The position numbers and the translations under genes were made by a program. A stretch of 64,000 nt of DNA, from contig OZ025836.1 of NCBI GenBank assembly GCA_964019425.1, forward strand, positions 124,001 through 188,000, in the 5' to 3' direction. Source of the stretch: Flectonema sp. DT1601 (taxonomy: Eukaryota > Euglenozoa > Diplonemea > Diplonemida > Diplonemidae). Position 1 is the first letter of the stretch; each line of letters starts with the position of its first letter. This document shows positions 20,072 to 30,881 of this stretch, one piece after another. Below the pieces are notes generated by a model. It worked only from the letters and a program-made list of their open reading frames with translations. It was not told the DNA's origin and did no database searches.

Positions 20072-22975
20072 TCAAGCCGAAGATGCTTTGCTTGAAATCA
20101 CTCGTTCGTTTTCAAACATGCGAACGTTTTGTTTGTACAATTCTCTCATTACAGGGTTGTAAACTTCTTCTGTGATTGGTCTTACGACTCCAGTTGTTTT
20201 GATCACTCCGTCAAGAACAAGTTGAGCTCCGATTCCAACAGGAAGACCAACAGTCTTGGCTGTCGAACTCATGTGAGTAGTTCCACGTTGGGCAAGAGAT
20301 GCTTCATGAACCATAGTAGTTCCATTATGGGGATAGTCAACAATAAGTCTGTGGAACATTAATACAAAGTCCTGTTCATGTGCTTCATACTGAAGTGAAG
20401 CATTAAGAGTAACAGCAAGAGAATCAATAACTTCTCCTGAAGGAACCTTAGCCGCTAAATGTTTCTCATCAAGAAGACGAAGTTCCTTCATACCTGCCAT
20501 CGACTCACTGACGTCTTCTTCGATGGATTTCTGATTGCTGAAATCAAAGAAGTTCGTAACGTTGTCGTTCTTCTTCATTTCCTCTCTTCGGTCACTTAGT
20601 TTGTTAGCGAGTGTTTGTGCTAACTCTGTAACTTCAGTGGAGTTTAATTTTGCGATTAATGATGGCCAAGACAAGTACTCATCTCCTCCATTCTTGACAG
20701 CATCAGCAACATCACCGTCGTTGAGAAGACCCAACTCACGCATTGATCTTACTACTGTACTGAATCCCTTAAATCTTAAAGTTGCTCTTACGATAGTGTG
20801 AGCATCGTGTAACTTGTATACTTCTTCATAACCTAAAGCATTACCATTAGGAACCCATTCCATAGAAAGACCTCTAAATGGAGTAAAAGGTTGAGCAATA
20901 TCATAAAGATCTCTACCTTGGAAATCAATAATATGATCATTCCATTTAAAAGTGCAAGGCCTCTGAGCTGCAAGAAGAACTCCCTTCGGAGACCAGGAGA
21001 ATTTGTATCCCAAACAGTTGTTAGCAGACTCTGGTTCTGGTAGAGCTCCGCAGTAAGATTCGTAAGATTTTACAACACCTCCTTTCTTCTTGATCTTATC
21101 AAGCATTTGAAGTGAAGACATAATATCAATACCAGGGTCAAGACCCATCTCATTAAGAATAGTAACACCTGCTTCCTTTGCTCTCTCATGTAAAGCAGAA
21201 ATACCAGGACTGACATATGAAGCTGTAACACAAGGAACTCCTTGATCAATACAGATCTCCATTACTTGAGGATGCATCGTCCAAGGAACAAGAGAAATAA
21301 CAACATCTGCATCCTTAACAAGTTTTTCTAAATGAGCCTTGTTACTGACATCAAGCTTTGTTGTTCTCGCTGCTTGAATACGACCTCCAGCATCACGACC
21401 AGGATGAGAAGCATCACCTCCAAACTGTTCTAAAATAGCATCAGCAGCAGCGATGTTACTGTCGGCAAGAGTAATTGAGTTACGAGGATCCCTGAGAAGA
21501 TATTCAACTGCTGGTCCACTGACCATTCCAGCTCCCAAAAATAAAACATTACGACCCTCACGATCCTTCTTTGAAGCATCTCTCTGAGCCCTGAGATCAT
21601 TAATGTATTCATAGTTTGGTGTGAGGGATCCATGAGAGGCGATTATTCCATTGTAGACCACACTTGGTAGCTGGTCTTGTTGAGTTTCAATGGTTTTGGT
21701 ACCGTCGTTAGTAGCGACTGCTTTCACTAAAGAGACAAGAGGATCTCCAAAGAATTCAGAAGATTCCATTGGAAACTCTGCAGGTAAATGATCAACTCCA
21801 ACAACTATCGGTCCTTGTCCTTTAAAGTCTTCAATATCGATTGTTTCATCAGCTTGTGGATCGTAGCAGTAAAGTGGATTAGCAATTGAAGTACTCTTCG
21901 TAAAGTATTCAATTGATCCAAAAGGATCACAAGTAATCTCACCGAGTACTAATGTTGGAAGTCTTCCTTCCTTTGATAAGGATCTTGTTTGTTCGATTGT
22001 CATTAGTCTTGGGTACTTCTCTTCCCAGTACATTCCATTTATTATAACCTTTGCATAAGGTGCGACATTCTCATGGAATACAGGAACATACTTGTCAGGG
22101 TTGTTGTAGTAGTCATTCTTATCAAACAGAGTGTTTGGGTCGCGTGGCTCAACCATATCCTTCGCAGTCGCAATCGTAACGTAAACAGTTTTATTGTCGA
22201 ACATTTCCCTTTCGTGAAGTCTTTTCAATTCACTAGCCTCAACATACTGACAAGGTAAGTGATGTAATATCTGTTGGGCAGCTTGAGAGACAGAACCACT
22301 TCCAGTAAAAACAAAAGTCAGAGGACCAATCTCACGAGGGAGTCCTCTCTTACGAATTAATGTTCCCAATTCAATTAGGTCCTGACGAGCTGTTTCTAAT
22401 GAACGATATTCCTTAGCATGTGATATGTGAAGGAATGGTGTTGCGAATTGTTTAGCCAAGAGAGCAAGACCCAAAGCGTGTAGACTGTCAATCATACCAG
22501 CGAATCCAGCATAAGGACCAAACTTAACAATACGTCCGTCAGAACCAGAGATTCGCTCGAAATCGATGAGTCTGATATTCATGTCAAGCATTGCATCAAG
22601 AAATGGCATATTATAAGGTTGAGCCTTATGTGTGTGAGAGAACATCATGTAAGTTCTCTCTGGGATAAGACAGTCAATCGGAACTTCTTTAACTGCGACG
22701 ATTGTACTCGCCTCGCTTAGGTCTTCACGGATTGTTGCACCAGCTTCAACGTACTCTTCGTCACTGAATGCTCTGATACTCGATGGTTGGACAACAACTT
22801 TCATTCCGTCATCAATCAGACTCTTAACATGTTTGGGAGTAAGAGGGACTCTACGCTCCCATTCATTCTTATCTTCTCTTCTAATTCCCACCACTCCGTT
22901 CCCTTTTAACCCGCAGTGTCTTGCCTGAGATACCAGACAGAGGACCTTCCCCTGAACCTTTTGTTGCCGCAACAT
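20072..22975 (-). CDS. AASS: Bifunctional lysine-ketoglutarate reductase/saccharopine dehydrogenase
   Basis: An intronless 967-residue frame. The first ~430 residues are the lysine-ketoglutarate reductase part, with the alanine-dehydrogenase-like start VGIRREDKNEWERRVPLTP. The second half is saccharopine dehydrogenase, opening with a Rossmann motif near residue 478 (VLFLGAGMVSGPAVEYLL) and containing NEMGLDPGIDIMSS and GYKFSWSP, which are typical of the family. Together they convert lysine and 2-oxoglutarate to saccharopine and then to aminoadipate semialdehyde and glutamate: lysine breakdown, mitochondrial in animals. Length and order match animal and plant AASS. The first ~25 residues are basic and could target mitochondria. 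No breaks are seen. Confidence 0.93.
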   Translation of the reverse strand: MLRQQKVQGKVLCLVSQARHCGLKGNGVVGIRREDKNEWERRVPLTPKHVKSLIDDGMKVVVQPSSIRAFSDEEYVEAGATIREDLSEASTIVAVKEVPIDCLIPERTYMMFSHTHKAQPYNMPFLDAMLDMNIRLIDFERISGSDGRIVKFGPYAGFAGMIDSLHALGLALLAKQFATPFLHISHAKEYRSLETARQDLIELGTLIRKRGLPREIGPLTFVFTGSGSVSQAAQQILHHLPCQYVEASELKRLHEREMFDNKTVYVTIATAKDMVEPRDPNTLFDKNDYYNNPDKYVPVFHENVAPYAKVIINGMYWEEKYPRLMTIEQTRSLSKEGRLPTLVLGEITCDPFGSIEYFTKSTSIANPLYCYDPQADETIDIEDFKGQGPIVVGVDHLPAEFPMESSEFFGDPLVSLVKAVATNDGTKTIETQQDQLPSVVYNGIIASHGSLTPNYEYINDLRAQRDASKKDREGRNVLFLGAGMVSGPAVEYLLRDPRNSITLADSNIAAADAILEQFGGDASHPGRDAGGRIQAARTTKLDVSNKAHLEKLVKDADVVISLVPWTMHPQVMEICIDQGVPCVTASYVSPGISALHERAKEAGVTILNEMGLDPGIDIMSSLQMLDKIKKKGGVVKSYESYCGALPEPESANNCLGYKFSWSPKGVLLAAQRPCTFKWNDHIIDFQGRDLYDIAQPFTPFRGLSMEWVPNGNALGYEEVYKLHDAHTIVRATLRFKGFSTVVRSMRELGLLNDGDVADAVKNGGDEYLSWPSLIAKLNSTEVTELAQTLANKLSDRREEMKKNDNVTNFFDFSNQKSIEEDVSESMAGMKELRLLDEKHLAAKVPSGEVIDSLAVTLNASLQYEAHEQDFVLMFHRLIVDYPHNGTTMVHEASLAQRGTTHMSSTAKTVGLPVGIGAQLVLDGVIKTTGVVRPITEEVYNPVMRELYKQNVRMFENERVISSKASSA

Positions 22976-23142
22976 AACTTTTTTTTTTGAAGACTATAAG
23001 AAATCAGATTACAATTGTTTATTAAAACAATAAGAAACATGGGGGGAAAAAAGATTCTTACGTTGGGGTCTGATACCCGTTTTGTGCATCGCTTTGACAT
23101 ACATTTCACTATTTGACTGATATAAATAAAAAATATCATAAT

Positions 23143-23173
<31 letters not shown>

Positions 23174-23798
23174 CTTCCCCTGATAGAACGGATTTTCCTT
23201 ACCGATGCGAACCAACATATTTATGCTAAACCCTGACAGGTCAATCTTCCGATAAAAAGCATTCATCGGATTGTAGTAAAATGTAACGAAGGGTAATAGC
23301 TTTACTTGAGGATACGGTAACATACATTGATGCTCAACTTACCCTTTTGATAATCAGATAACTACAGTACAGACATATTTCCACGAGCGAATTTGCAAAT
23401 TTGCGACAACGAAAACGCACAAAGTGTGAGAATTTTTCTTCTTTTTTTTTTTTTTTTTTGCTTCCACTGGCACATGTACCACGAAAACCTTCTGTATTTT
23501 ATGAGCTTTGCACAGTTGACTTGCATGGACACCGTTACCGTTCTAACAAAATAATAATTAAATCCGACAACTGAACTTAGTCAGTTTGGGAACCAAGAGT
23601 TGGGTCACCTGCTTCGTAAACTGTTCAACGAGCATGTGAAAAACACTTCGCACGACAGCAATAACAAAACTACTGAACTCAGTCAGTTAAAAATAAAAAA
23701 AATGAGGCAACGTTCTGCAATATCATTATCACTTTTAGGATCTGTCGTTATTGAACACCGTTGATGATTTAAACACCCCTTAGCCAGATTATAAGTTT
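22976..23798. other. Intergenic spacer
   Basis: About 0.8 kb with T runs near 23145-23173 and 23442-23459. It holds the 3' region of the CCCH gene and the 5' region of LKR/SDH. No gene is supported. Confidence 0.5.
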
Positions 23799-24356
23799 TT
23801 ATCGATTGGAAGCTGATGAAGGAAGGTAAACCCTAACACCCGCAGAGCTGAAATGTTTTAAAAGAGTCGACTTAGCGTCAAGTTCACGAACTTCTTGATC
23901 ACCGTGTGCAAACATACATTTATCACCGTAGGGACATGCTTCAGTGTCCTGTAGTAGTAATTAGTGGAAAACGTTGGGTGTTTATGAATAAGACGTAACT
24001 GTGATAGTTAAATGATATCATACCTTCCAATTCTTACATATTTTAGTTTTATAAAGTCGTAGAACAGTAACGGGTTTGTCATTCTTTGCCGCGGTCTTCG
24101 ATGAATCAAAGTCGTCGTCGTTAAGGCAGTCAGGTGGTGACGACTCCGATGGCATTTCTCTAATTGGGTGAGAAGGAGGAGGAGGTGCATGATGATTATA
24201 ATGTTGTCCCATTTCCATGTGAGATAAATGACCACCTCCTCCATATCTTGATTGATGAGGCTGCGCCATTACTGTCGTTGGAGGAGCTACTCGATGACCT
24301 CTCCAGTCGTCAAAACCGACAGTTGTTGGCGGGTGTCGCCTCATTCTCATATCCAT
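23799..24356 (-). CDS. Small CCCH zinc-finger protein
   Basis: Exons at 24356-24024 and 23948-23799 join in frame to 160 residues. The splice reconstitutes one C-x8-C-x5-C-x3-H finger: YKTKICKNWK from exon 1, then DTEACPYGDKCMFAHGD from exon 2. The YKTKIC lead-in is like the tristetraprolin class, which binds AU-rich mRNA. The N-terminal part is rich in His, Pro, Gly and Arg and looks disordered. Small CCCH proteins (the ZFP family) regulate mRNAs in kinetoplastids, where control is largely post-transcriptional; a similar role is inference. The frame stays open upstream to an acceptor near 24401, so the start could be further 5' or in another exon. Confidence 0.75.
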
Positions 24357-25147
24357 AGTTGGTAGATGATTATCCAAATGAGGGAATCCACCCCTCAGGA
24401 TACCCCTCCTGTATGTAATAATTAAAAAAGTAAACAACAATGCATAATTTTATATCGCAGGCGATCATTCTCCGGATTCGAACTTGATGCTTTTTCTTAG
24501 CTTAAGTAAATCATGTCAGGGGGGTAACTTGATACTAATATTAAATGCAAAGCAACTTGAAACTGGCAAAAACGAGAATAGGGTTCGGCCAAACCTGGTT
24601 GCAATATAAGAAATCAACAGTTGGTATCGATAGAAAATCCCATATGTGCTGTCGAATATGGGGATTCGGGGGCCACGTACTACAGGTTGAGCACCCCATG
24701 CCCTGTGGGGGGGAAAACAAAAGGTAAAAAATAAAAATAATTTTTACATCTTCCTACAACAATTCATACAATAATAAAACTCTCGATAGAAGTAAAAAGT
24801 AGAAGGCACAACGTGTACGATGTGATGAGAATACCGGGTTGCGTTAGGTGAACAGAATGAACTCAAATCAGCGCTTCCTCCGATGGAGAGAGGAAAACAG
24901 AAGACTGGGATGCCCTACTTTCCGCGTACGGGTTTAGTTTTTTTATAAAATAGAATCATCAAAAGGAAAATATAATCGAAAAAAATAATTTCGAAGTCTG
25001 TTAAAAAATATTATTATTTTCTCTCTTTTTTTAAAAAAAGTAACCAGCGTGTATACACAATTGTTTTTTTTTTTTTTTTTTTTTTTTTGTTAATTCCAAA
25101 AGGGTTTTTTTTTTTATCGATCTTCCGTAAGTAAATCCGAGATTTCT
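24357..25147. other. Intergenic spacer with repeat copy
   Basis: It holds the likely leader of the CCCH gene, an R2 repeat copy (24646-24711), and A/T-rich DNA with a T run near 25064-25088. A GGATTCGAAC word near 24472 resembles a tRNA T-loop but no tRNA fold fits. Confidence 0.5.
24646..24711 (+). repeat. Interspersed repeat R2, copy 1
   Basis: One of four copies of a short repeat with the core CCACGTACTACAGGTTGAGC, followed by a CCCATGCCCTG arm that can pair with the CAGG of the core as a hairpin. This copy and that at 49529 also share TGCTGTCGAATAT and GGATTCG upstream. All four copies have the same orientation. Confidence 0.7.
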
Positions 25148-25442
25148 CTAGGCAACAATTGAGGGTTTCTGTGTTTGTTTTATTTTATATGACTTTTTCA
25201 AAAACGAATGTGGATCGATCGCAAGGGAACAAACAAACCTTATGCTCAACATCCTCAGCCCAGTTGCAAAGTTCCTCGAGAACTTTGTCAGCAGCACACG
25301 TATGCTCAACCGTCACCTGCTGAGTTTCTAAGTTGCAGTCAACTGAAGTGACTTCCTTCTCAAGATTGTCATTCAGAGCATCGGTAACACCTCCGATGCA
25401 GTTCTTGCAGTTCATTTGAACAGAAAATATGGTTTTAGTCAT
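25148..25442 (-). CDS. HMA-domain metal chaperone-like protein (ATX1 type)
   Basis: Exons at 25442-25239 and 25168-25148 give 74 residues: a complete heavy-metal-associated domain with the metal site MNCKNC (MxCxxC) near residue 10, a beta-alpha-beta-beta-alpha-beta pattern (VTSVDCNLETQQVTVEH), and a short last exon (KPSIVA). Proteins of this size and motif carry Cu(I) to copper ATPases in the secretory pathway. The lysine that usually lies near the C-terminus to steer copper transfer may be one of the KK pair created at the splice. The metal is inferred from the family. Confidence 0.8.
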
Positions 25443-25772
25443 AGTTGTTGTTTCGGTGTTGATGTTTTTTTTTTTCTAGATTGGGAAATAATAGAAAGGA
25501 TAGACATAGCATCCATCAAATTCGATTCAGTTCTCCGTTTTCAGTTCACTTATTTTTTATCACCTGTAGTGAGAAAAGAAAACACACACACAAAGCGCTT
25601 ATAGTTCTCTGACAACATAAAGATTCATAAAAACAGCACCACGTGGCAATGAAGAACCAAAATCTACAGGGCACACTGAGGGCAGTACCCCCACCTGATA
25701 ATACGCAACTTAGTAATTGTGGTCACTTTGGTTGCTAATGGTATGATGCACTAGAAATGCAATTGACTTTTA
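25443..25772. other. Intergenic spacer
   Basis: About 330 bp of A/T-rich spacer between the NDUFA12/NDUFAF2-like gene and the HMA gene. I see no feature beyond a likely acceptor upstream of the HMA start. Confidence 0.5.
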
Positions 25773-27484
25773 TTAATCTTTCTTAGAAGTGGTTGATTGA
25801 TCAATAGATTCAGAACCGACTGGGGTATCAACTGGCTTAATGTTATCAAGACGTTGGTCGTAGTCAACCTTTCTGGTGGAAGCTCCGTAAAGATGTTGTC
25901 CGGCTTCACCGAAGACTGAACGTACCTCTGACTGACCCTCTTGCGCTACTGTGTCGTCATCATCAAATGGAATCGGAACTACCTCCGTTAGTCGTCTCTC
26001 TAAGTACATCTTTCTAGAACCTGGTACGATCTTCCCTAATTCTTTTGTTTTAATTACGACTTCAGCAAATGATGTGTCTTGATTGTTAAGTAGTCGTCTG
26101 TACTCTTGTTTCTTTGTTTCAAATAACGCCTTTGCAGCTTCTTGTTTTGAAACTTCCAACGCCACGCGTTCTTGTCTTGCAGTTGCAAGTAGACTGCGTC
26201 GCTTTGCGAGTTGCTGATCAAAGGTTAGACCAGGTTTGACTGCCGCATACGGATCCAAGTCACCACCAACAGCAGTAGGTCTAAATCCATCTCTTTTCAT
26301 TTGTTCGAGTTCAGCACGAGCAATGATTAAGTGCTTTCGTTGTTCGGCAAACCATTCCAAATAATCGACCTCAGTCTGTTTGTTTTGTTTATTTAAAAAG
26401 GAAAGGTTGAACAGATGTTGTACAAAACCATTATCCAGGGCATACCTCAAATTGCTGTAAAGGCTTTCGATCATCTCTATGAGCTTCGTTAGCTCCTTCT
26501 ATACCTGAAACAGCAGTTATCTTTGACGGAACAATGTATTTGAGTGCTGACTCAGGTGGATGTGTTCCTGCAACATGTGATGGTGTAAGCTCATAACGCT
26601 GTTTGTTTTGTTGTTTATTGTTGTTTATAACAGCAGATAATAAATAATAAATAACAAACCTCTTTTCTAGTAGTCTCAAAGGGGTCAAGTTGATAGTTTG
26701 GATTGTCGATAGCATTTATGTATCTCTGAGCCCGAGCGTCTTCTTCAAGCTTCCACAGACGTTGTTTTCGCGGAGGTCGAAGAAGGTCGAGATTCATGAA
26801 GTTCCAGGCTTCAAAACCAGCTTTTTGACGAGCATAGAAATCACGATCACTAACTTCAGGATTATTCATTACCATGCTGTACCAACTTTGGGACTTAGCG
26901 CGGCTGTAGACTTGTCTGGTTCGACGAACATCCCACTTTTGATCAACATACTCTTGATATCTACGTGTTCTTTCTCCTGCTGGGTCAGTAAGATTTTGTT
27001 CTTTCAGACGATCAGCTATAACGCTTATCATTGAGTACTTTTCTTCGGTATATTTATGGAACTTAGCACACTGCTCTGGAGAAGGAGGTGCGGCTACTCG
27101 GTATTGAAGCCATTTTCTCCACAACGGATCAGTGTCGTAGTCTTGTTCAGTCTCCCAATGCTCAATGAAAACCCCGTATCGCTCATGACCAGTTAGTTTT
27201 TGTGGATTTTCTGATATAAAAAACATATTTCCTCTCCAATCTTTTCCAACAAGTAGTTGTTTATTTAACATAAACCAGAAACCATTGTAGTACAGTTGCT
27301 GCCATATTGGTATTTTATAACGATCCTCAACCCAATGATATCCTGGTGTTATCCTCTCCCAGGCACGCATCGTATTTTTTGATCCTTTCAGTAAATGTTC
27401 TTCCTTCACAAAAAACCCAGCAAACCAATCCAGAACTGAATTCGCTGTCGGGACTGTGTGAAGCTTTCTTGTTCGCTTCATCAT
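25773..27484 (-). CDS. NDUFA12/NDUFAF2-family (B17.2-like) mitochondrial protein, extended
   Basis: Exons at 27484-26660, 26598-26446 and 26375-25773 join in frame to 526 residues. The start MMKRTRKLHTV follows a strong acceptor (CCCCCTTTTTTTTCTAG). The N-terminal third matches the B17.2 family: LLVGKDWRGNMFFISENPQK, RYGVFIEHWETE, then PLWRKWLQYRVAAPPSPEQ, which parallels the yxVG-D-xGN-YYE ... WHxWLhxxxDxPP pattern of NDUFA12 and its assembly-factor paralogue NDUFAF2. These act in complex I and its assembly in the mitochondrial inner membrane. Family members are usually 100-200 residues; here a ~330-residue helical, charged extension follows. I cannot tell subunit from assembly factor. Confidence 0.7.
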
Positions 27485-27656
27485 CTTTCCCAATGAACTC
27501 CTAGAAAAAAAAGGGGGTGGAAATAGTAGTAAAGAAACATATATTCTAAATCTCTCACTTTCTACAAAGTGGAAAAAATAATTTCGCATGGAAATGCAAC
27601 ATAGCAATTACCCACTACACTTCTGTGTGATGAACAACCTAAAGAAGTTCCTTAAG

Positions 27657-27803
27657 CTACTGAACAGGGATTTCTAAATCTCGCAATAAATTTCTTAAAT
27701 TTTCAGATTCCATCCTAGATCTATAAAGCTCTTCAGAAAGTATGTCTTGCGCTGATATACGAGGAGGATATTCATGTGAGGCTTCACCTGCATCGCCAGA
27801 CAT
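27657..27803 (-). CDS. Short protein, 48 aa, unknown
   Basis: A small frame MSGDAGEASHEYPPRISAQD... to VQ then TAG, between MSH5 and the B17.2-like gene. It is acidic, with a predicted helix in its second half (SEELYRSRMESENLRNLL). The upstream flank is A/T-rich with no strong acceptor. The amino-acid mix is protein-like, not homopolymeric. It may instead be part of a transcript leader. Confidence 0.35.
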   Translation of the reverse strand: MSGDAGEASHEYPPRISAQDILSEELYRSRMESENLRNLLRDLEIPVQ

Positions 27804-27972
27804 AATTATTTATTTTTTGTAAACTATCTTAACATAAAAAAAATAAAAACAAAAAAAAAAAAAGGACTTTATGACTTTAATAAAATGAGAGATGGTTAAG
27901 AGAATGGGAACGTAAGAAAATGAGAGATGGTTGAACAAGAAAAAAAAAAAGAAAACATCTCACAAAGAGAAG

Positions 27973-30465
27973 CTAGGCTTTTCGAATCTCCTCCCTCAAT
28001 TTAGTGACCTCGTAATTATTAATATTCATGCTAAGTAGTTTCAATACTTTTTTATGTCTCGCAGTGGCATCTCCCCCTGAAACAAGTAATCTTCGAAAAG
28101 CCGAAGCAGGAACTCTCTTCTTAAGTAGAGCTAGAATGTATTTCGCACGACTGACAGTGCTCTCCGGAACACCGGATTTTCTAGCACAGAAAAAAGCATG
28201 GCTGTTTGTTGAAGTGCCTGATGCTATTTTAAATCTGAAAATTAAATTTTCAACATCAGTCTCATCAACGTCAACTGACATATGAACTAAGTTGAGATAT
28301 TCATGTCGGACATCAATGAGAGACCTCGTAAAGATTTCTGTAAAATGAGTCGATATAAAGATTCGTGGACAGCTGTTTGTTTTGTTAAGAAAGAAGTTAA
28401 TAACTGACGCGAGTAGAGCGATGCCATCAGAAGCAACTGTTCCTTTGCCGAACTCATCGATAATAAGTAACGATCTGTCAGTAGCGTACTTCACCATGTC
28501 ATCGACGTCACGTAAATCGGATGCAAATGCGCTGGTCTTGTCATCTTCTTGTGGTGTAGAACTCTTCATACGTGAGAACACTCTATCAGTCAAACCAACA
28601 ACTGCTTCTTTCGCTGGAACATAGCATCCAATGTGAGCCAAGTAAACAATTATTCCAATCTGTTTTAAGAAAACTGACTTGCCACTGTTGTTCGCTCCAG
28701 TGATGATCGTAAGTCGTTTCCCTCCAGGATTGACAACATCATTAGGGATGAAACGCTCCACGACCTGTGAAGGAATATTTTTAGCAACTTAGTTATAATG
28801 TGGGGAGAGAGGGGAGTAATACCTTTTCCATCAGCGGATGCCTTCCGTCAATAACGTGTAGAACATTTTCTTCAACAACATTTGGTCTTGTCCAGCGCTC
28901 TTCCTTTGATACGAGACTCAAGGCGGCTATGCAGTCGACCCTCCCAACAGTAGAAACACCCAGTAACGCATCTGTATTAGCTTTATCAAGGATTACTTCA
29001 ATTAGGCTACGTTCAACTTCTGCTTCCAAATCCATAATAGCTGAGTAGATATCTCCGTACTTTTCATCAAGTTCTCTCATTAAAGAAGACTTGTAGAATA
29101 GCTTCTCGTCACTGTTTTTGAGTGGGTTATTTTTTATCTTTTGTGCCCAACAAAAAAGACAAACCTCTTAAATTGAAAAGTGAAGTCTTCCTGTGGAAAA
29201 TCTGTTTTAAACTGGTCATTGAAATACGCTACGCCAACAGTTGTGAAGTAACCTAGTTGTGGGTAATAATCAACAGTTAGCGGGTAACTGAAACCAGGTG
29301 GTAAAGATGATCTAACCCTCGCTGCTATTCCATCGAGGAAGGCACCAAGTCCGTCATAGGCGTCTTTGTGACGATCAACTTCACTGTTGACTCCCCATTT
29401 TATAACGATTCGACCAGCTTTTTGACTCATAGGCATATCAACTGTGTCGTGAATTCTTTTGAATAAAGAACTTATTTCCTCTTCTTGGAAAGAGTCAACG
29501 ACAGTGCCGAAGATATTCTGACGACCTTCACTCAGTTTGTTACAAATGTCAACTATTACAGGAAATGAGTAGAGTAGTTGAAATAGGGATTGCCAGTTTT
29601 TAACTGTTGGTTTTTCTCTAAATTTTGCAATTAAATCTTTTGGATCTTTAATGAACCTCAAATGGTCTCGTAGTGATGATAACAATTCTCCATGATGAGG
29701 TGCAATTAGTAAGTCTATTGCGTGGAGTCGTTCTTCAATGAGACTTCTGCTTCTTGTCGGTGATAGCATCCATTGCCTAAGAATTGTTGATCCCATTTTT
29801 GTTTTACAAACATTAACAATTCCAAATACCGACAACCCTTCCTTTGAAGAACCAATCCCATGATGTGCTGAAGGATGACTAACTTTTTTAAATATCTGCA
29901 ATGCCTCCAACGTGTTAGGATCGATACACATTCGGTTACTATTTCGCTTATATGTAATGCCCTTAATAGGGTCTTTTAATGACATAAGCAACCCACCTAA
30001 TGCAGACGCCAGACAAGGAGGAGGAGTACTGCCACCGACTACTTTGCATAAATAAAGTTCTGCATCACTTTCTGTTATGTTAAATGTGTTTGATAATCCG
30101 AAGTAGGCAGATCGTGGTTGGAAATCTGACTCGCTGAGAGTTATGACTGTCGGTGTTTGTTTGTTCTCAAGAGGTTTTTTAATTGATTTTTGAAATTTTT
30201 GATCAGATCCCCCGGGTATGAATATTGTTGTTGGCTGAAGTTCCTCTTTAAGTTGTTGTAATCCGAGGAAAGACTCAAACTCTTTAAAACAACCGACTTC
30301 GACCATTTCTATTTCAGGAAGTAGCACAGCATATCCTAAACCATCATTCCCAGTAGGTTTCCAACAACAAGAAAGAGTAACCCTACTCGTGTTTATTTCT
30401 TCAACCAGTCTTCCATCTGTCAGCGATAATCCATCCTCAGTTGATGGAAGCACATTCGAAGACAT
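27973..30465 (-). CDS. MSH5: MutS homologue MSH5
   Basis: Exons at 30465-29165, 29111-28823 and 28764-27973 join in frame to 793 residues, close to the usual MSH5 length. The C-terminal ATPase is intact: Walker A TGANNSGKSVFLKQIG, Walker B LLIIDEFGKGT, and the STHFTE switch region. FVPA/VPA-KEAVVGLTDRVFSRM after Walker A follows the MSH5 pattern, not MSH2/3/6, and the mismatch-reading N-terminal domain is absent. MSH5 works with MSH4 as a clamp on meiotic recombination intermediates, so its presence hints at a meiotic programme. MSH4 is the alternative; I favour MSH5 from the region after Walker A. Confidence 0.85.
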
Positions 30466-30881
30466 TTATTTCTTTATTCCTAATTTTCATAATTAAATAA
30501 ACAAAAAAACAATCCACTACACGACCTGATGTATTTTTTTTTTTTCTGCTCAAAAGAAAATATGTCTTAAGGTAAACGCACACATGTCGGTCGGTTAACT
30601 AAATAAGTTTTCAATTGATCGAGCCCACTGATGAGGATGATGAGATACAATTATAATATAAAGAATATCAAAAAAAAAGAAATTGAGAAGATCTTTTTTT
30701 TTTTTTTTAACAGAAACAGACAGACCAGGCTGAAAGTGACAGGAAGTCCCCTTCAGTTCTTATAACAACGCGCTACCAGAGAACACCACAATTTAAGTTT
30801 ATCTATCTCTCTAGTCTGGCTAACGTATAGCGTGTGCCTGATAGCAGTTAAATACGAATATTCGGTACCTGCAATATGCTC
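30466..30881. other. Intergenic spacer
   Basis: A/T-rich in its left two thirds' flanks, with T runs near 30535 and 30690. It holds the leader of MSH5 (an AAAATTAG acceptor lies ~17 nt before the ATG). No gene is seen. Confidence 0.5.

Noticed and set aside
24465-24490. tRNA-like T-loop word GTTCGAATCC (minus strand)
   Set aside because: Flanking bases do not pair as a T stem and no acceptor, D or anticodon arms fit.
27973-30465. MSH4 rather than MSH5
   Set aside because: The region after Walker A (IGIIVYLAHIGCYVPAKEAVVGLTDRVF) follows MSH5 better; a tree would settle it.
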